Shown here: positions 27,172 through 37,308 of the stretch, piece by piece
Numbering within the stretch: the first letter of the stretch is position 1
Layout: each line of letters starts with the position of its first letter
Assembly (NCBI RefSeq): GCF_016591715.1
Contig: NZ_AP024109.1
Span: 3,348,001-3,412,000 of the forward strand
Length of the DNA: 64,000 nucleotides
Source: Mesorhizobium sp. J8
GTDB lineage: Bacteria > Pseudomonadota > Alphaproteobacteria > Rhizobiales > Rhizobiaceae
Direction: 5' to 3'
The notes under the pieces: model-generated
What the model saw: only the letters and a program-made list of their open reading frames with translations
What the model was told of the DNA's origin: nothing
Database searches by the model: none
Made by a program: the position numbers and the translations under genes

Positions 27172-28101
27172 ATGCCGGAACTCGACCAGGCACTTGCGGA
27201 AGTAGCCGCCGAAATGGCGGAGCGCAGCGATCGCGGCGAGGTGGCGACCTACATCCCGCAGCTCGGCAAGGTCGATCCGAAGAAATTCGGCATCGCCGCG
27301 GTGACCAATGACGGGCGGGTCCTTCTTGCCGGCGATGCCGATCAGCCCTTTTCGATCCAGAGCGTCTCGAAAGTCTTCACGCTTACGCTGGCGCTTGGCA
27401 AGGTGGGCGATGCGCTCTGGCATCGCGTCGGCCGCGAGCCGTCCGGCAATCCGTTCAATTCGATCGTCCAGCTCGAGCACGAGAAAGGCATCCCGCGCAA
27501 TCCGTTCATCAATGCCGGGGCCATCGTCGTCTCCGACGTCCTGCTCGCCGGCCATCAACCGCGCGAGGCGATCGGCGAGATCCTGCGCTTCATCCAGTTC
27601 CTCGCCGACGACGAGACGATCATCATCGACCGCGAAGTCGCGGCATCCGAACGGGCTACCGGCTATCGCAACTTCGCTTTAGCCAACTACATGAAATCCT
27701 TTGGCAATCTCCATCACGAGCCGGAACTCGCGCTGGGTGTCTATTTCCACCATTGCGCGATCGCCATGAGCTGCCGCCAGCTTGCCATGGCCGGCCGGTT
27801 CCTGGCCAATGGCGGCAGGAACCCGGCGACGGGTCATTCCGTCGTCTCGGGCGAGCGGGCGCGCCGCATCGGCGCGCTGATGCTGACCTGCGGCCACTAT
27901 GACGGCTCCGGCGATTTCGCCTTCCGCGTCGGCATTCCCGGCAAGAGCGGTGTCGGCGGCGGCATCCTCGGCATCGTGCCGGGGGTTGCTTCGCTGGCGG
28001 TGTGGTCGCCCGGCCTCAACGAGAACGGCAACTCCAAGCTTGGCTCCATCGCCTTGGAGAAGCTCGCCCGGCTGATGAATTGGTCGATCTTCGCGCCCTA
28101 G
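27172..28101 (+). CDS. glsA: Glutaminase
   Basis: The 309-residue serine-dependent glutaminase has the beta-lactamase-like fold: Q-S-V-S-K (Ser64-x-x-Lys67), E-P-S-G-N-P-F-N-S and [19 protein letters not shown], and [12 protein letters not shown]. It hydrolyses glutamine to glutamate and ammonia in the cytosol. It starts 5 bases after the aminotransferase stop and is probably co-transcribed. Confidence 0.96.
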   Translation: MPELDQALAEVAAEMAERSDRGEVATYIPQLGKVDPKKFGIAAVTNDGRVLLAGDADQPFSIQSVSKVFTLTLALGKVGDALWHRVGREPSGNPFNSIVQLEHEKGIPRNPFINAGAIVVSDVLLAGHQPREAIGEILRFIQFLADDETIIIDREVAASERATGYRNFALANYMKSFGNLHHEPELALGVYFHHCAIAMSCRQLAMAGRFLANGGRNPATGHSVVSGERARRIGALMLTCGHYDGSGDFAFRVGIPGKSGVGGGILGIVPGVASLAVWSPGLNENGNSKLGSIALEKLARLMNWSIFAP

Positions 28102-28131
28102 AAGCAATTGCAGGAAAAGTGCGCAGCGGTT
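28102..28131. repeat. Half copy of the GCAATTCC-type palindromic repeat
   Basis: Directly after the glsA stop, the left half of the element (AAGCAATTGCAGGAAAAGTG then CGCAGCGG) is present but the right arm is missing. It is a truncated relative of the copies at 19412, 38515 and 56685. The remaining gap to 28357 shows no gene I can support. Confidence 0.6.
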
Positions 28132-28356
28132 GGGCTCGGCGGCTTCGCCGTAGGCGTCTGCCGCTCCAGCACTGCAGCAGCGCTCATGTGATAGGGAATG
28201 GATCCTCGAGTCTGCGCGCGTCGCATCGCTCATCGCTTCGCCCGTGGATGACGACCGATAGGCGTTTCGGCCAATCGCCAGGGCGCCACCTGCCAACGCA
28301 AACATAGCGGCCGGTCAAATCCCTGTGCCGGAGAACTAGGACCATTGGCCTGAAAC

Positions 28357-28387
28357 GAAAAATCCCGCGCCGGACGCGGCGCGGGAT
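28357..28387 (-). terminator. Rho-independent terminator of rne
   Basis: On the minus strand a 10-bp stem (ATCCCGCGCC pairing with GGCGCGGGAT, 6-base loop) is followed by a T-run. It lies about 30 bases past the rne stop. Confidence 0.85.
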
Positions 28388-28419
28388 CTGGAGAAATTCA
28401 GTCTAACGACCTGAAAAAG

Positions 28420-31383
28420 TTAGAAGAAACCCTTGCGCTGCCACCAGCCGGCGCGCTTCGGCTTGTCCTCGGCCTTGGCCTCGTCGGACACGTTCGAGGA
28501 CACGACAGGAACGACCGGCGCGTCGATCGACTGCGGCTTGCGCCGCGTCGGATGCGCGTTGGCGGCAGGCTCCGCCTCGGCCGTCGCGGGAGCGGCAGCC
28601 GCCGGCTCCGGCTCGGGCTCGACAGCCACGGGCACGACCTGGGCTTCCGCCATAGGCTCCGACACCGTCTCGGCCACGGTTTCCTCGGTGGCCTTTTTGG
28701 CTCTGGAGCGGCGCGGCTTCTTCGGCTTTTCTGCCGTCTCGGCATCGTCATTGGCGGCGGCGGGAGCGGCAGGCTGCTCGGGCGCGGCCGCCACCACCGG
28801 CTCGCCGGCAGTTTCCTCACCTTCCGCCGCTTCGTCTTCAGTGTCGCCGACAGTCTCGCCGGCAGCGGCCTCCGAAGCTTCGTCCTCGCGGCGATTGCGC
28901 TTGCCGCCGCGCTTGCCGCGCCGACGCTTCTTGGCCAAGCCTTCCTCGGTTGTCGCCGCCACGGCCTCGCCGCCGGCGGTGACCTCCTGGGCTGCCTCTT
29001 CCGTTGCCTCGTCACCGGCTTCGCCGGCTTCCTCCGGCGCCGGAGCAGCAACGACTTCACCAGTGTGCTCGCGGTCGCGATCCCGGCCACCGCGCCGCCG
29101 GCGGCGCTTGCGGCGCCTGCGGCCTTCGCCTTCTTCGGAGCGCTGCTGGTGCTGGCCCTGCTGCTGAGGGTGGCGCGGCTGTTCGGCCTGTACCGAAACC
29201 TCTTCTTCCTCTTCCTCGACGACGATCTCGTCCTCGGGCTCCTCCGGCTCAGTATAGGCCGGCAGGCTGCGCACCTCGACAAAGCCCTCCGGCTTCTCGG
29301 CAATGGCGCCGCGGAAGATCGCGTAATGCTGGGTGCCGAGCGTCTCGTCGGCCTCGATCGTGATGGTGAGGCCGAAACGCGCTTCGAGATCCACCAGATT
29401 GGCGCGCTTGTGGTTGAGCACATAGAGCGCGGTCGCGGCCGGCGTGCGCACGATGATGTGGCTGCGAGAATCCTTGAGCAGGAATTCCTCGATCGCCCGC
29501 ACCACCATCAGCGCCACGGAGGAATCGGAGCGCACATGGCCGGTGCCGCCGCAATGCGGGCAGGGCTTCATGGTCGATTCCAGCACGCTGGCGCGGATGC
29601 GCTGGCGCGACATCTCCATCAGGCCGAAATGCGAGATGCGCCCGACCTGGATACGCGCGCGGTCGTTCTTGAGGTGATCCTTCAGCCGCTTCTCGACCGC
29701 GCGGTTGTTGCGGTTCTCCTCCATGTCGATGAAGTCGATGACGATGAGGCCGGCAAGGTCGCGCAGCCTGAGCTGGCGGGCGACTTCCTCGGCCGCTTCC
29801 AGATTGGTGTGGAGCGCGGTCTCCTCGATCGAATGCTCCTTTGTGGAGCGGCCGGAGTTGACGTCGATCGAAACCAGCGCTTCGGTCTGGTTGATGATGA
29901 TGTAGCCGCCGCTCTTCAGCGTCACCTGCGGCTGCAGCATGCGGTCGAGCTGCGCCTCGATGCCGTTGCGCACGAAGATCGGCGTGGTGTCACGGTAAGG
30001 CTGAACCACCTTGGCGTGGCTCGGCATCAGCATGCGCATGAAATCCTTGGCCTCGCGGTAGCCGTCCTCGCCGGAGACCAGGATCTCGTCGATATCCTTG
30101 TTGTAGAGGTCGCGCACCGAGCGCTTGATCAGGCTGCCTTCCTCATAGACCAGGGCAGGGGCCGTGGACTGCAGCGTAAGGTTGCGGACGTTCTCCCACA
30201 GCCGCATCAGATATTCGTAGTCGCGCTTGATCTCGGCCTTGGTGCGGCTTTCGCCGGCAGTGCGCAGGATCACGCCCATGCCTTGCGGCACTTCGAGGTC
30301 GGCGACGACCTCCTTGAGGCGCTTGCGGTCCTGCGCGTTGGTGATCTTGCGCGAGATGCCGCCGCCGCGCGCCGTGTTGGGCATCAGCACCGAATAGCGG
30401 CCGGCAAGCGAAAGGTAGGTGGTCAGCGCCGCGCCCTTGTTGCCGCGCTCTTCCTTGACAACCTGCACCAAAAGGATCTGGCGGCGCTTGATGACTTCCT
30501 GGATCTTGTACTGGCGACGCACCGGCTTGCGGCGGTTGCGGATCTCCTCGAGCGCGTCTTCGGCGCCGACCGATTCGACCTCGTGCTCGTCCGAATGCGA
30601 GGACGAGACATCCTCCAGCATGCCGCGATCATTGTCGCTCGCGGCGGCTTCGCCGCTCTGTTCGGGCTGGTCGGCTTGCGGGACGGCTTCGGAAATCACG
30701 TCCGCGTCGACGCTCGCTGCCATCGATGTGGGGCCGCCTTCGGACGGCTTGCCGTCTTCGTCGCCCACGGCATCGTCGGCTGCTACGGTGTCGCCGCCAG
30801 TCTCGGCGGCAGGCTCTTCAGCCGTTTCCGACGCGGCCTCGACGGCCTCGGAGACCGTTTCGGCCTTTTCAGCCTCTGCGGTCTCGACGCCGGCATCCTC
30901 GGCAGCGGTTTCCTCGGCTGCTACGGCCTCAGCAGGGCTTTCCCCGCTTTCCGGGGAGGCAGCGACCTCGGCCTCGTGCTTGTGCTCGCCGCGGTCGCGG
31001 TTCTTGCCGCCGCGACGCCGGTTCCGCCGGCCACCGCGATCGCGCGCCTGCTGCTCTTCGCCGTTCTCGGCTTCCTCGTCGTCTTCGTCCTCGGCCTCCT
31101 GCGCTTCGGCGCGCAGGAGAGCCTGACGGTCGGCGACCGGGATCTGGTAGTAATCGGGATGGATTTCACTGAAGGCGAGGAAACCGTGACGGTTGCCGCC
31201 ATACTCGACAAAGGCTGCCTGGAGGGAAGGTTCGACGCGGGTTACGCGGGCGAGGTAGATGTTTCCTTTGAGCTGCTTCTTGTCCTGGGATTCAAAGTCG
31301 AATTCTTCGATGCGGTTACCGCGAACGACGACAACGCGTGTTTCCTCCGGGTGGGAGGCGTCTATCAGCATCTTGTTGGGCAT
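28420..31383 (-). CDS. rne: Ribonuclease E
   Basis: The 987-residue endoribonuclease is the core of the RNA degradosome. It begins M-P-N-K-M-L-I-D-A-S-H-P-E-E-T-R-V, with the S1 domain split by a long insert (about residues 90-290) of alternating acidic and Arg-rich stretches. It then has the catalytic D-F-I-D-M-E, the Zn-link C-P-H-C-G-G-T-G-H, and a C-terminal tail of Ala/Glu and Lys/Arg blocks ending in W-W-Q-R-K-G-F-F. The S1 insert and tail are typical of alphaproteobacteria. E. coli rne is autoregulated through its leader; the 650-base region upstream could hold such a leader. Confidence 0.96.
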   Translation of the reverse strand: MPNKMLIDASHPEETRVVVVRGNRIEEFDFESQDKKQLKGNIYLARVTRVEPSLQAAFVEYGGNRHGFLAFSEIHPDYYQIPVADRQALLRAEAQEAEDEDDEEAENGEEQQARDRGGRRNRRRGGKNRDRGEHKHEAEVAASPESGESPAEAVAAEETAAEDAGVETAEAEKAETVSEAVEAASETAEEPAAETGGDTVAADDAVGDEDGKPSEGGPTSMAASVDADVISEAVPQADQPEQSGEAAASDNDRGMLEDVSSSHSDEHEVESVGAEDALEEIRNRRKPVRRQYKIQEVIKRRQILLVQVVKEERGNKGAALTTYLSLAGRYSVLMPNTARGGGISRKITNAQDRKRLKEVVADLEVPQGMGVILRTAGESRTKAEIKRDYEYLMRLWENVRNLTLQSTAPALVYEEGSLIKRSVRDLYNKDIDEILVSGEDGYREAKDFMRMLMPSHAKVVQPYRDTTPIFVRNGIEAQLDRMLQPQVTLKSGGYIIINQTEALVSIDVNSGRSTKEHSIEETALHTNLEAAEEVARQLRLRDLAGLIVIDFIDMEENRNNRAVEKRLKDHLKNDRARIQVGRISHFGLMEMSRQRIRASVLESTMKPCPHCGGTGHVRSDSSVALMVVRAIEEFLLKDSRSHIIVRTPAATALYVLNHKRANLVDLEARFGLTITIEADETLGTQHYAIFRGAIAEKPEGFVEVRSLPAYTEPEEPEDEIVVEEEEEEVSVQAEQPRHPQQQGQHQQRSEEGEGRRRRKRRRRRGGRDRDREHTGEVVAAPAPEEAGEAGDEATEEAAQEVTAGGEAVAATTEEGLAKKRRRGKRGGKRNRREDEASEAAAGETVGDTEDEAAEGEETAGEPVVAAAPEQPAAPAAANDDAETAEKPKKPRRSRAKKATEETVAETVSEPMAEAQVVPVAVEPEPEPAAAAPATAEAEPAANAHPTRRKPQSIDAPVVPVVSSNVSDEAKAEDKPKRAGWWQRKGFF

Positions 31384-32030
31384 TATTTTGTTTCCTGCCG
31401 GCAGCCGACGGCCGCAGCTGGCGTGGCAATGCCCGCCGCTGTGCGCCTGTATCTGTGTGCATGCCGGATAATTGAATGTCCGCTAGCCGCCGCTTCAGCG
31501 CGATGGCGGTGCCGCCCGCAGCCACTATGGCGCGGTTCGATGCGGACCTTTCCATGATTGCGCTTGAAGCCATCGGCACCCAGCAGAACCTTTTTGAACC
31601 AAAGCCCGGGCTGAGCCGGACCAGCTTGTTTGCTCACGAAGAGCCGGCGCGGGGCAACCCGGCCGTTTTCCTCACGCAAGCGATTCCCCCGCCACGGGAG
31701 CACGCCTGCGAAAATCGTCGCGACCACCTGAGCCTGGAAGGGTAGCGGAGCCGCCTTTGCATCCGACCTTTGGCAGGAAACTGCTGAGGCGAGCGGTTCC
31801 AGGATTGCAGTGATCCAACGTCGCTTTTATGATTTGGCGGGATGGAAGGCAACCCCGATTTCGGATGCCGGCAAAAAGCGCTTCCGCAAGGGAAGATGCC
31901 TTTCGTTGCGCCTCATGAAAGGCTTGGTTAACCTTCTCTGAATACCAATCGTTAATCGAATTGCTGGCCTGACAGGCACTCTGCAGAAAGGCCGGGCGCA
32001 ATGCGCCAAACCGGGAGCGACGGGTAAGAG
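31384..32030. other. Divergent promoter region between rne and the amidase gene
   Basis: This 647-base gap is the longest without a supported gene. It must contain the leftward rne promoter and leader and the rightward amidase promoter. The block around 31925-31960 is AT-rich with two GTTAA words. Short frames of 60-110 codons occur on both strands but none looks like a known protein. No RNA gene was recognised. Confidence 0.4.
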
Positions 32031-33281
32031 ATGGGATCGGCGGGTGCCGCAGACAAGAAGGGTAGGGCCGCCGGGCATTTCCCGCGCCTGGCCTGGGCCG
32101 CCTTGCTGCTGACCTTTCTGTCCTGTTTCGCCGCCGCGCACGCCGATACTTTGCTTGGCGCGACCGGCTACAAGATGGCCGGCGACGCCACCAAGATGCG
32201 CATCGTGGTGAATTTCGACCGCGAGCCGGACGTCAAATGGTTCCTGCTGCGCGGCCCCAACCGCCTGGTCATCGATCTGCCGCGCACACGATTCGCCTTT
32301 GACGCCAAGGATGTGAAGCCGCGCGGCCTCGTGCGGGCTGTCCGCTATGGCGATCAGGGGCACGGCTCGCGCCTGATCCTCACCGGCAAGGGACCTTTCG
32401 CCGTCGACAAGCTCGACGTGCTCAAAAATGATGATGGCGGCTACCGCGTCGCCATTGACATGTCGGCGGCTTCCGAGCGGGAATTCGACGAGGCCCTCGC
32501 CAACCAGTCGCTGACGACGGGTTCGACCGTTTCGACCGAAAAGGGCGAGCGGGTCGGCACCGGACCGATCTCGGCGCCCGGCCATCGCTTCACGGTGGTG
32601 ATCGACCCGGGCCATGGCGGCGTCGATGGCGGAGCAGAAAGTTCCGCCGGCACGGTCGAAAAGGACGTCACGCTCGCCTTTGCCAAGGAACTGCGCGACA
32701 GGCTGGCCGCGGTCGGCAAATACGATGTCTATATGACGCGCGACAACGATGTCTATCTGGCGCTGGACGAGCGCGTGCGCATCGCGCGCCAGCATGAGGC
32801 CGATCTCCTGATCTCCATCCATGCCGATACGATCGCCGTCAAAGGTCTGCGCGGCGCCACGGTCTACACGCTCTCGGACAAGGCGTCTGACCCAGAGGCC
32901 CAGGCGCTCGCCGATCGCGAGAACCTCTCCGACCAGTTCGCCGGGATGAAGATCGAGGACGACAACAAGGAAGTCACCGACATCCTGATCGACCTGATCC
33001 GCCGCGAAACCCACAGTTTCTCGATGAGCTTCGCCCATACGCTCGTCGGTCAATTGTCGACCAGCGTCGGCCTCATCAACAATCCGCAGCGTTCGGCCGG
33101 CTTCAGGGTGCTCAAGGCTCCTGATGTCCCATCTGTGCTGGTCGAACTCGGCTATCTTTCCAACGTCAAGGACGAGGCGCAACTGCTCAACGCCGACTGG
33201 CGCGGCAAGGCGGCGCAGAGCATAACCAACGCGGTCGCCCTGTTTGCCGCGGCCAAGGCCGGAACAGCCACGGGCGGCTGA
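32031..33281 (+). CDS. N-acetylmuramoyl-L-alanine amidase with AMIN domain
   Basis: The 416-residue exported cell-wall hydrolase has a signal peptide at about residues 15-42, an AMIN domain (about 45-150) for septal peptidoglycan targeting, and an Amidase_3 catalytic domain starting V-V-I-D-P-G-H-G-G-V-D-G-G, with zinc ligands in that histidine, in S-I-H-A-D and a glutamate in S-V-L-V-E-L-G-Y-L-S-N. It resembles E. coli AmiC and should split daughter cells. In E. coli such amidases need an EnvC or NlpD activator. It is followed 231 bases later by the PBP1A gene. Confidence 0.94.
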   Translation: MGSAGAADKKGRAAGHFPRLAWAALLLTFLSCFAAAHADTLLGATGYKMAGDATKMRIVVNFDREPDVKWFLLRGPNRLVIDLPRTRFAFDAKDVKPRGLVRAVRYGDQGHGSRLILTGKGPFAVDKLDVLKNDDGGYRVAIDMSAASEREFDEALANQSLTTGSTVSTEKGERVGTGPISAPGHRFTVVIDPGHGGVDGGAESSAGTVEKDVTLAFAKELRDRLAAVGKYDVYMTRDNDVYLALDERVRIARQHEADLLISIHADTIAVKGLRGATVYTLSDKASDPEAQALADRENLSDQFAGMKIEDDNKEVTDILIDLIRRETHSFSMSFAHTLVGQLSTSVGLINNPQRSAGFRVLKAPDVPSVLVELGYLSNVKDEAQLLNADWRGKAAQSITNAVALFAAAKAGTATGG

Positions 33282-33512
33282 CCCCGCCGCACCAACTCGC
33301 AACCGCCGGACGCATGCAACCACAAGCAGCGTTGCATGAGGACAACACCCGGCGTTATTATTCGGCAACCGAGTCCTCAAATGTCGCGCTGCCGTATTTT
33401 GTCCACATGGTCGCGACATGGGTTTTTTGATTGCGGATTGGGACCGCCCCGGGAAGCTTGCGCGACTGTCGGCTTCGTTTAGGAAATTCCCGAATCTCGG
33501 ACTGGAGCGGGC

Positions 33513-35969
33513 ATGATTCGTCTCATCGGCTATTTCTTCGGCATCGGCACGACGCTGGCGCTGCTGGTGGCGGCCGGCCTTGCCATCTATATCAGCCATC
33601 TGACGAAGGACCTGCCCGACTACGAGGTTCTGGCAAAATACGAACCGCCGGTGACGACGCGAATTCACGCCTCCGACGGTTCGCTGATGGCCGAATATGC
33701 GCGCGAACGGCGCCTCTATCTGCCGATCCAGGCCATTCCGGACCGCGTCAAGGCCGCCTTCATGTCGGCCGAGGACAAGAATTTCTACAACCATCCCGGC
33801 ATCGACATCACCGGCCTCGGCCGCGCCATCATCGTCAACTTGCAGAATTTCGGATCCGGCAGGCGGCAGGTCGGCGCCTCGACGATCACCCAGCAGGTGG
33901 CGAAGAACTTCCTGCTCACCTCCGACCAGACCTATGAGCGCAAGATCAAGGAGATGATCCTGGCCTTCCGCATCGAGCAGGCCTATTCGAAGGACCGCAT
34001 CCTCGAGCTATATCTCAACGAAATCTTCTTCGGCTTCGGCGCCTACGGCGTCGCGGGCGCGGCGCTCACCTATTTCGACAAGTCGGTCAACGAACTGACT
34101 GTCGCGGAAGCAGCCTATCTCGCCTCGCTGCCGAAAGGCCCGAACAACTATCACCCCTTCAAGCACGCCGACCGCGCGCTCGAGCGCCGCAACTGGGTCA
34201 TCGACCAGATGGTCGAGAACGGCTACGTCACCCGCGAGGAGGGCAACAAGGCCAAGGCCGAACCGCTCGGCGTGACGCCGCGCCGCAACGGCTCCTATCT
34301 CTTTGCCGGCGAGTACTTCACCGAGGAGGTCCGCCGCCAGATCATCTCCCGCTACGGCGAGAACGCGCTATACGAGGGCGGCCTGTCGGTGCGCACCACG
34401 CTCGACCCGAAGATTCAGCTCATCGCGCGCAAGGCGATGCAGAACGGCCTGCTCAAATACGACATGCTGCGCGGCTATCGCGGTCCGGTGACCCATATCG
34501 ATGTGTCGGGCGACTGGGGCGTGCCGCTCGGCAACGTCAAGGGCCTCGAGGACGTGCCGGAGTGGACGCTCGCCGTCGTTCTCGACAGCTCGGCGACCGG
34601 CCTCACCATCGGCATCCAGCCGGCGCGGCAGGTTTCCGGCGATCTGGTCAAGGAGCGCGTCCAGGGCACCGTCAGCAAGGAAGACATGGGCTTCGCCATG
34701 CGTCACTTCGTCAACGGCAAGTCCGTCAGGGCGAAGTCACCGGCGGAGGTGCTGGAGCCCGGCGACGTGATCTTCGTGCAGAAGAACGAAGGCTCCGACA
34801 ACAGCTACATGCTGCGTCAGGTGCCGGAGGTGGAGGGCGGCCTCGTCGCCATGGATCCGCATACGGGCCGCGTGCTGGCCATGGTCGGCGGCTTCTCCTA
34901 CGCGCAGTCCGAGTTCAACCGCGCCACGCAGGCGATGCGCCAGCCCGGCTCCTCGTTCAAGCCGATCGTCTATTCGGCGGCGCTCGACAATGGCTACACC
35001 CCGGCCTCCGTCATCATGGACGGTCCGATCACCATCCAGAGCGGCAACACCACCTGGACGCCGAAGAACTATGACGGCACGGTCGCCGGCCCGGCCACCC
35101 TGCGCTCCGGCATCGAGAAGTCGCGCAACCTGATGACCGTGCGGCTCGCCAACGACATGGGCATGAAGCTGGTCGTGGAATATGCCGAGCGCTTCGGCGT
35201 CTACGACCATCTGGCGCCGTATCTGCCGATGGCGCTGGGTTCCGGCGAGACGACCGTCATGCGCATGGTGTCGGCCTATTCGATCATGGCCAATGGCGGC
35301 AAATCGATCAAACCATCGCTCATCGATCGCATCCAGGACCGCTACGGCAAGACGGTGTTCAAGCAGGACGAGCGCGGCTGCGAAGGCTGCAACGCCACCG
35401 AATGGAAGAACCAGCCGGAGCCGGAGCTGGTCGACAATTCCGAGCAGGTGCTCGACCCGATGACCGCGTACCAGATCACCTCGATGATGGAAGGCGTGGT
35501 GCAACGCGGCACCGGCGCCACCATCGGCGAGCTTGGCCGCCACATCGCCGGCAAGACCGGCACGACCAATGACGAGAAGGATGCCTGGTTCATCGGCTAC
35601 ACGCCCAACCTCGTCGTCGGCCTTTATATGGGCTTCGACACGCCGAAAGGCCTCGGCAAGGGCGCGACCGGCGGCGGCTTGGCGGCGCCGATCTTCAAGG
35701 ATTTCATGCGCGTGGCGCTCGACGGCAAGCCGAATACCGACTTCCAGGTTCCGGACGGCATGAAGCTGATCGCCATCAACCGAAAGACCGGCATGCGCGC
35801 TGCCGAAGGCGATCCCAACACCATCGTCGAGGCATTCAAGCCCGGCACCGGCCCGGCCGACAGCTACTGGGTGATCGGCATGGGCGCCGACGGCTCCAAC
35901 GGTTCCGGCGCGGGATTGTCGCCGCAGGCCAACCAGGCCATCCAGGACGGCGGCGGCGGTCTCTACTGA
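33513..35969 (+). CDS. mrcA: Penicillin-binding protein 1A (class A, bifunctional)
   Basis: The 818-residue enzyme builds peptidoglycan. After one N-terminal membrane anchor (about residues 7-28) comes the GT51 glycosyltransferase domain with A-E-D-K-N-F-Y-N-H-P-G and G-A-S-T-I-T-Q-Q-V-A-K-N. An OB-like insert and a transpeptidase domain follow, with S-S-F-K (Ser480, Lys483) and K-T-G-T-T. The last 50 residues are Gly/Ser/Asn-rich. With the amidase upstream it forms a cell-wall pair. Confidence 0.95.
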   Translation: MIRLIGYFFGIGTTLALLVAAGLAIYISHLTKDLPDYEVLAKYEPPVTTRIHASDGSLMAEYARERRLYLPIQAIPDRVKAAFMSAEDKNFYNHPGIDITGLGRAIIVNLQNFGSGRRQVGASTITQQVAKNFLLTSDQTYERKIKEMILAFRIEQAYSKDRILELYLNEIFFGFGAYGVAGAALTYFDKSVNELTVAEAAYLASLPKGPNNYHPFKHADRALERRNWVIDQMVENGYVTREEGNKAKAEPLGVTPRRNGSYLFAGEYFTEEVRRQIISRYGENALYEGGLSVRTTLDPKIQLIARKAMQNGLLKYDMLRGYRGPVTHIDVSGDWGVPLGNVKGLEDVPEWTLAVVLDSSATGLTIGIQPARQVSGDLVKERVQGTVSKEDMGFAMRHFVNGKSVRAKSPAEVLEPGDVIFVQKNEGSDNSYMLRQVPEVEGGLVAMDPHTGRVLAMVGGFSYAQSEFNRATQAMRQPGSSFKPIVYSAALDNGYTPASVIMDGPITIQSGNTTWTPKNYDGTVAGPATLRSGIEKSRNLMTVRLANDMGMKLVVEYAERFGVYDHLAPYLPMALGSGETTVMRMVSAYSIMANGGKSIKPSLIDRIQDRYGKTVFKQDERGCEGCNATEWKNQPEPELVDNSEQVLDPMTAYQITSMMEGVVQRGTGATIGELGRHIAGKTGTTNDEKDAWFIGYTPNLVVGLYMGFDTPKGLGKGATGGGLAAPIFKDFMRVALDGKPNTDFQVPDGMKLIAINRKTGMRAAEGDPNTIVEAFKPGTGPADSYWVIGMGADGSNGSGAGLSPQANQAIQDGGGGLY

Positions 35970-36009
35970 CCTCCTGAATTCCAGAGTGGGCCGGCGTCTT
36001 ATTCCGGAC

Positions 36010-36050
36010 CGTGACCTTTTCCGAAAACCGGATTCCACTTTTAGGGTAAC
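36010..36050. repeat. Degenerate inverted copy of the RIME-like core
   Basis: Reads CTTTTCCGAAAACCGGATTCC then ACTTTTAGGG, which is the complement-orientation core of the repeats at 12468 and 16715, but the outer palindromic arms are lost. It lies between the PBP1A gene and prfB. Confidence 0.5.
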
Positions 36051-36149
36051 GGTTGAGCCGGCCCATTTCGCTTTACAGGCGGCGATGCCGTGCCTATGTA
36101 TCGCGCCTATTCCGAAAAGACCGAAAAGAACAGGACCGAACGAAAAACC

Positions 36150-37281
36150 ATGCGCGCGGAAACGCAGAACATCGTCGACGAGATCAGGCAGGCGATAACC
36201 CTGCTGAGGAGGCATCTTTGACTGGGATCAGGCTGTAAAGCGGCTTGAATACCTGAATTCGCGTGCCGAGGATTCCAGCCTCTGGAATGACCCGATCGAA
36301 GCGCAGAAGCTGATGCGCGAGCGCCAGGAGCTCGAGGACGGGATCGCCGCCGTCAAGGGGCTGACCCAGGCGCTGGAAGACAATATCGGCCTGATCGAGC
36401 TCGGCGAGGAAGAGGGCGACGACGGCATCATCGCGGAGGCCGAGGCAGCGCTGCGCTCGATGCAGGGCGAGGCCAAGGCACGCCAGGTCGAGACGCTGCT
36501 ATCCGGCGAAGCCGACGCCAACGACACCTATCTCGAAATCCATGCCGGCGCCGGCGGCACCGAAAGCCAGGACTGGGCCTCGATGCTGCTGCGCATGTAT
36601 ACGCGCTGGGCCGAGCGCCGCCGTTTCAAGGTCGAGGTGCTGGAGGTCCATGACGGCGAAGAAGCGGGCATCAAGTCCGCAACCGTGCTGATCAAGGGCC
36701 ACAACGCCTATGGCTGGCTGAAGACGGAATCAGGCGTCCACCGCCTGGTGCGCATATCGCCCTACGACAGCAACGCCCGGCGCCACACCTCGTTTGCCAG
36801 CGTATGGGTCTATCCGGTCATCGACGACTCGATCGAGATCAACGTTTCCGAATCCGACGTGCGCATCGACACATATCGTTCCTCGGGTTCGGGCGGACAG
36901 CACGTCAACACGACCGACTCCGCCGTGCGCATCACCCATTTGGCGACCGGCATCGCGGTCGCCTGCCAGGCCGAGCGCTCGCAGCACAAGAACCGCGCCA
37001 AGGCCTGGGAAATGTTGCGCTCGCGGCTCTACGAGGAAGAGCTGAAGAAGCGAGAGGCGGTCGCCAATGCCACGGAGGCATCGAAGAGCGACATCGGCTG
37101 GGGCCACCAGATCCGCTCCTACGTGCTGCAGCCGTATCAGCTCGTGAAGGACCTGCGCACGGGCGTCGAAAGCACCTCGCCGTCGAGCGTGCTCGATGGC
37201 GACCTCGACGAGTTCATGGAAGCCTCGCTCTCGCATCGCATCGAGGGTGGCGCGGGCGAAGCGGTGGCGGACCTGGATTAG
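36150..37281 (+). CDS. prfB: Peptide chain release factor 2, with programmed +1 frameshift
   Basis: RF2 is split over two frames. ATG 36150 opens 23 codons ending C-A-T C-T-T, then an in-frame TGA at 36219-36221. A +1 shift at CTT-TGA-C joins the main frame, which continues D-W-D-Q-A-V-K-R-L and gives 376 residues. A GAGGAGG sits just upstream of the slip site, as in E. coli. The catalytic GGQ is at residues 248-250. The tripeptide that reads the stop codon appears as S-P-Y rather than the usual S-P-F. RF2 abundance would autoregulate the shift, since RF2 itself reads TGA. Confidence 0.96.
36207..36222 (+). promoter_or_regulatory. prfB +1 programmed frameshift signal
   Basis: The order is an internal Shine-Dalgarno GAGGAGG, then CAT, then the slippery CTT TGA C. 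Spacing between the GAGG and CTT is three to four bases, matching the conserved RF2 site. Confidence 0.95.
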
Positions 37282-37308
37282 GAGACCAGGCGCCGCATAG
37301 AGGAACCG

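Noticed and set aside
28552-31557. Very long plus-strand open frame antisense to rne
   Set aside because: It is the mirror of rne's repetitive GC-rich Glu/Ala and Arg codons and resembles no family. rne itself has clear motifs and a terminator.
31827-33794. Long minus-strand frame antisense to the amidase gene
   Set aside because: The amidase on the other strand has a full set of motifs; this is a shadow.
36313-37281. prfB starting at the internal ATG 36313
   Set aside because: The frameshift site and the upstream 23 codons give the full RF2 length and sequence.
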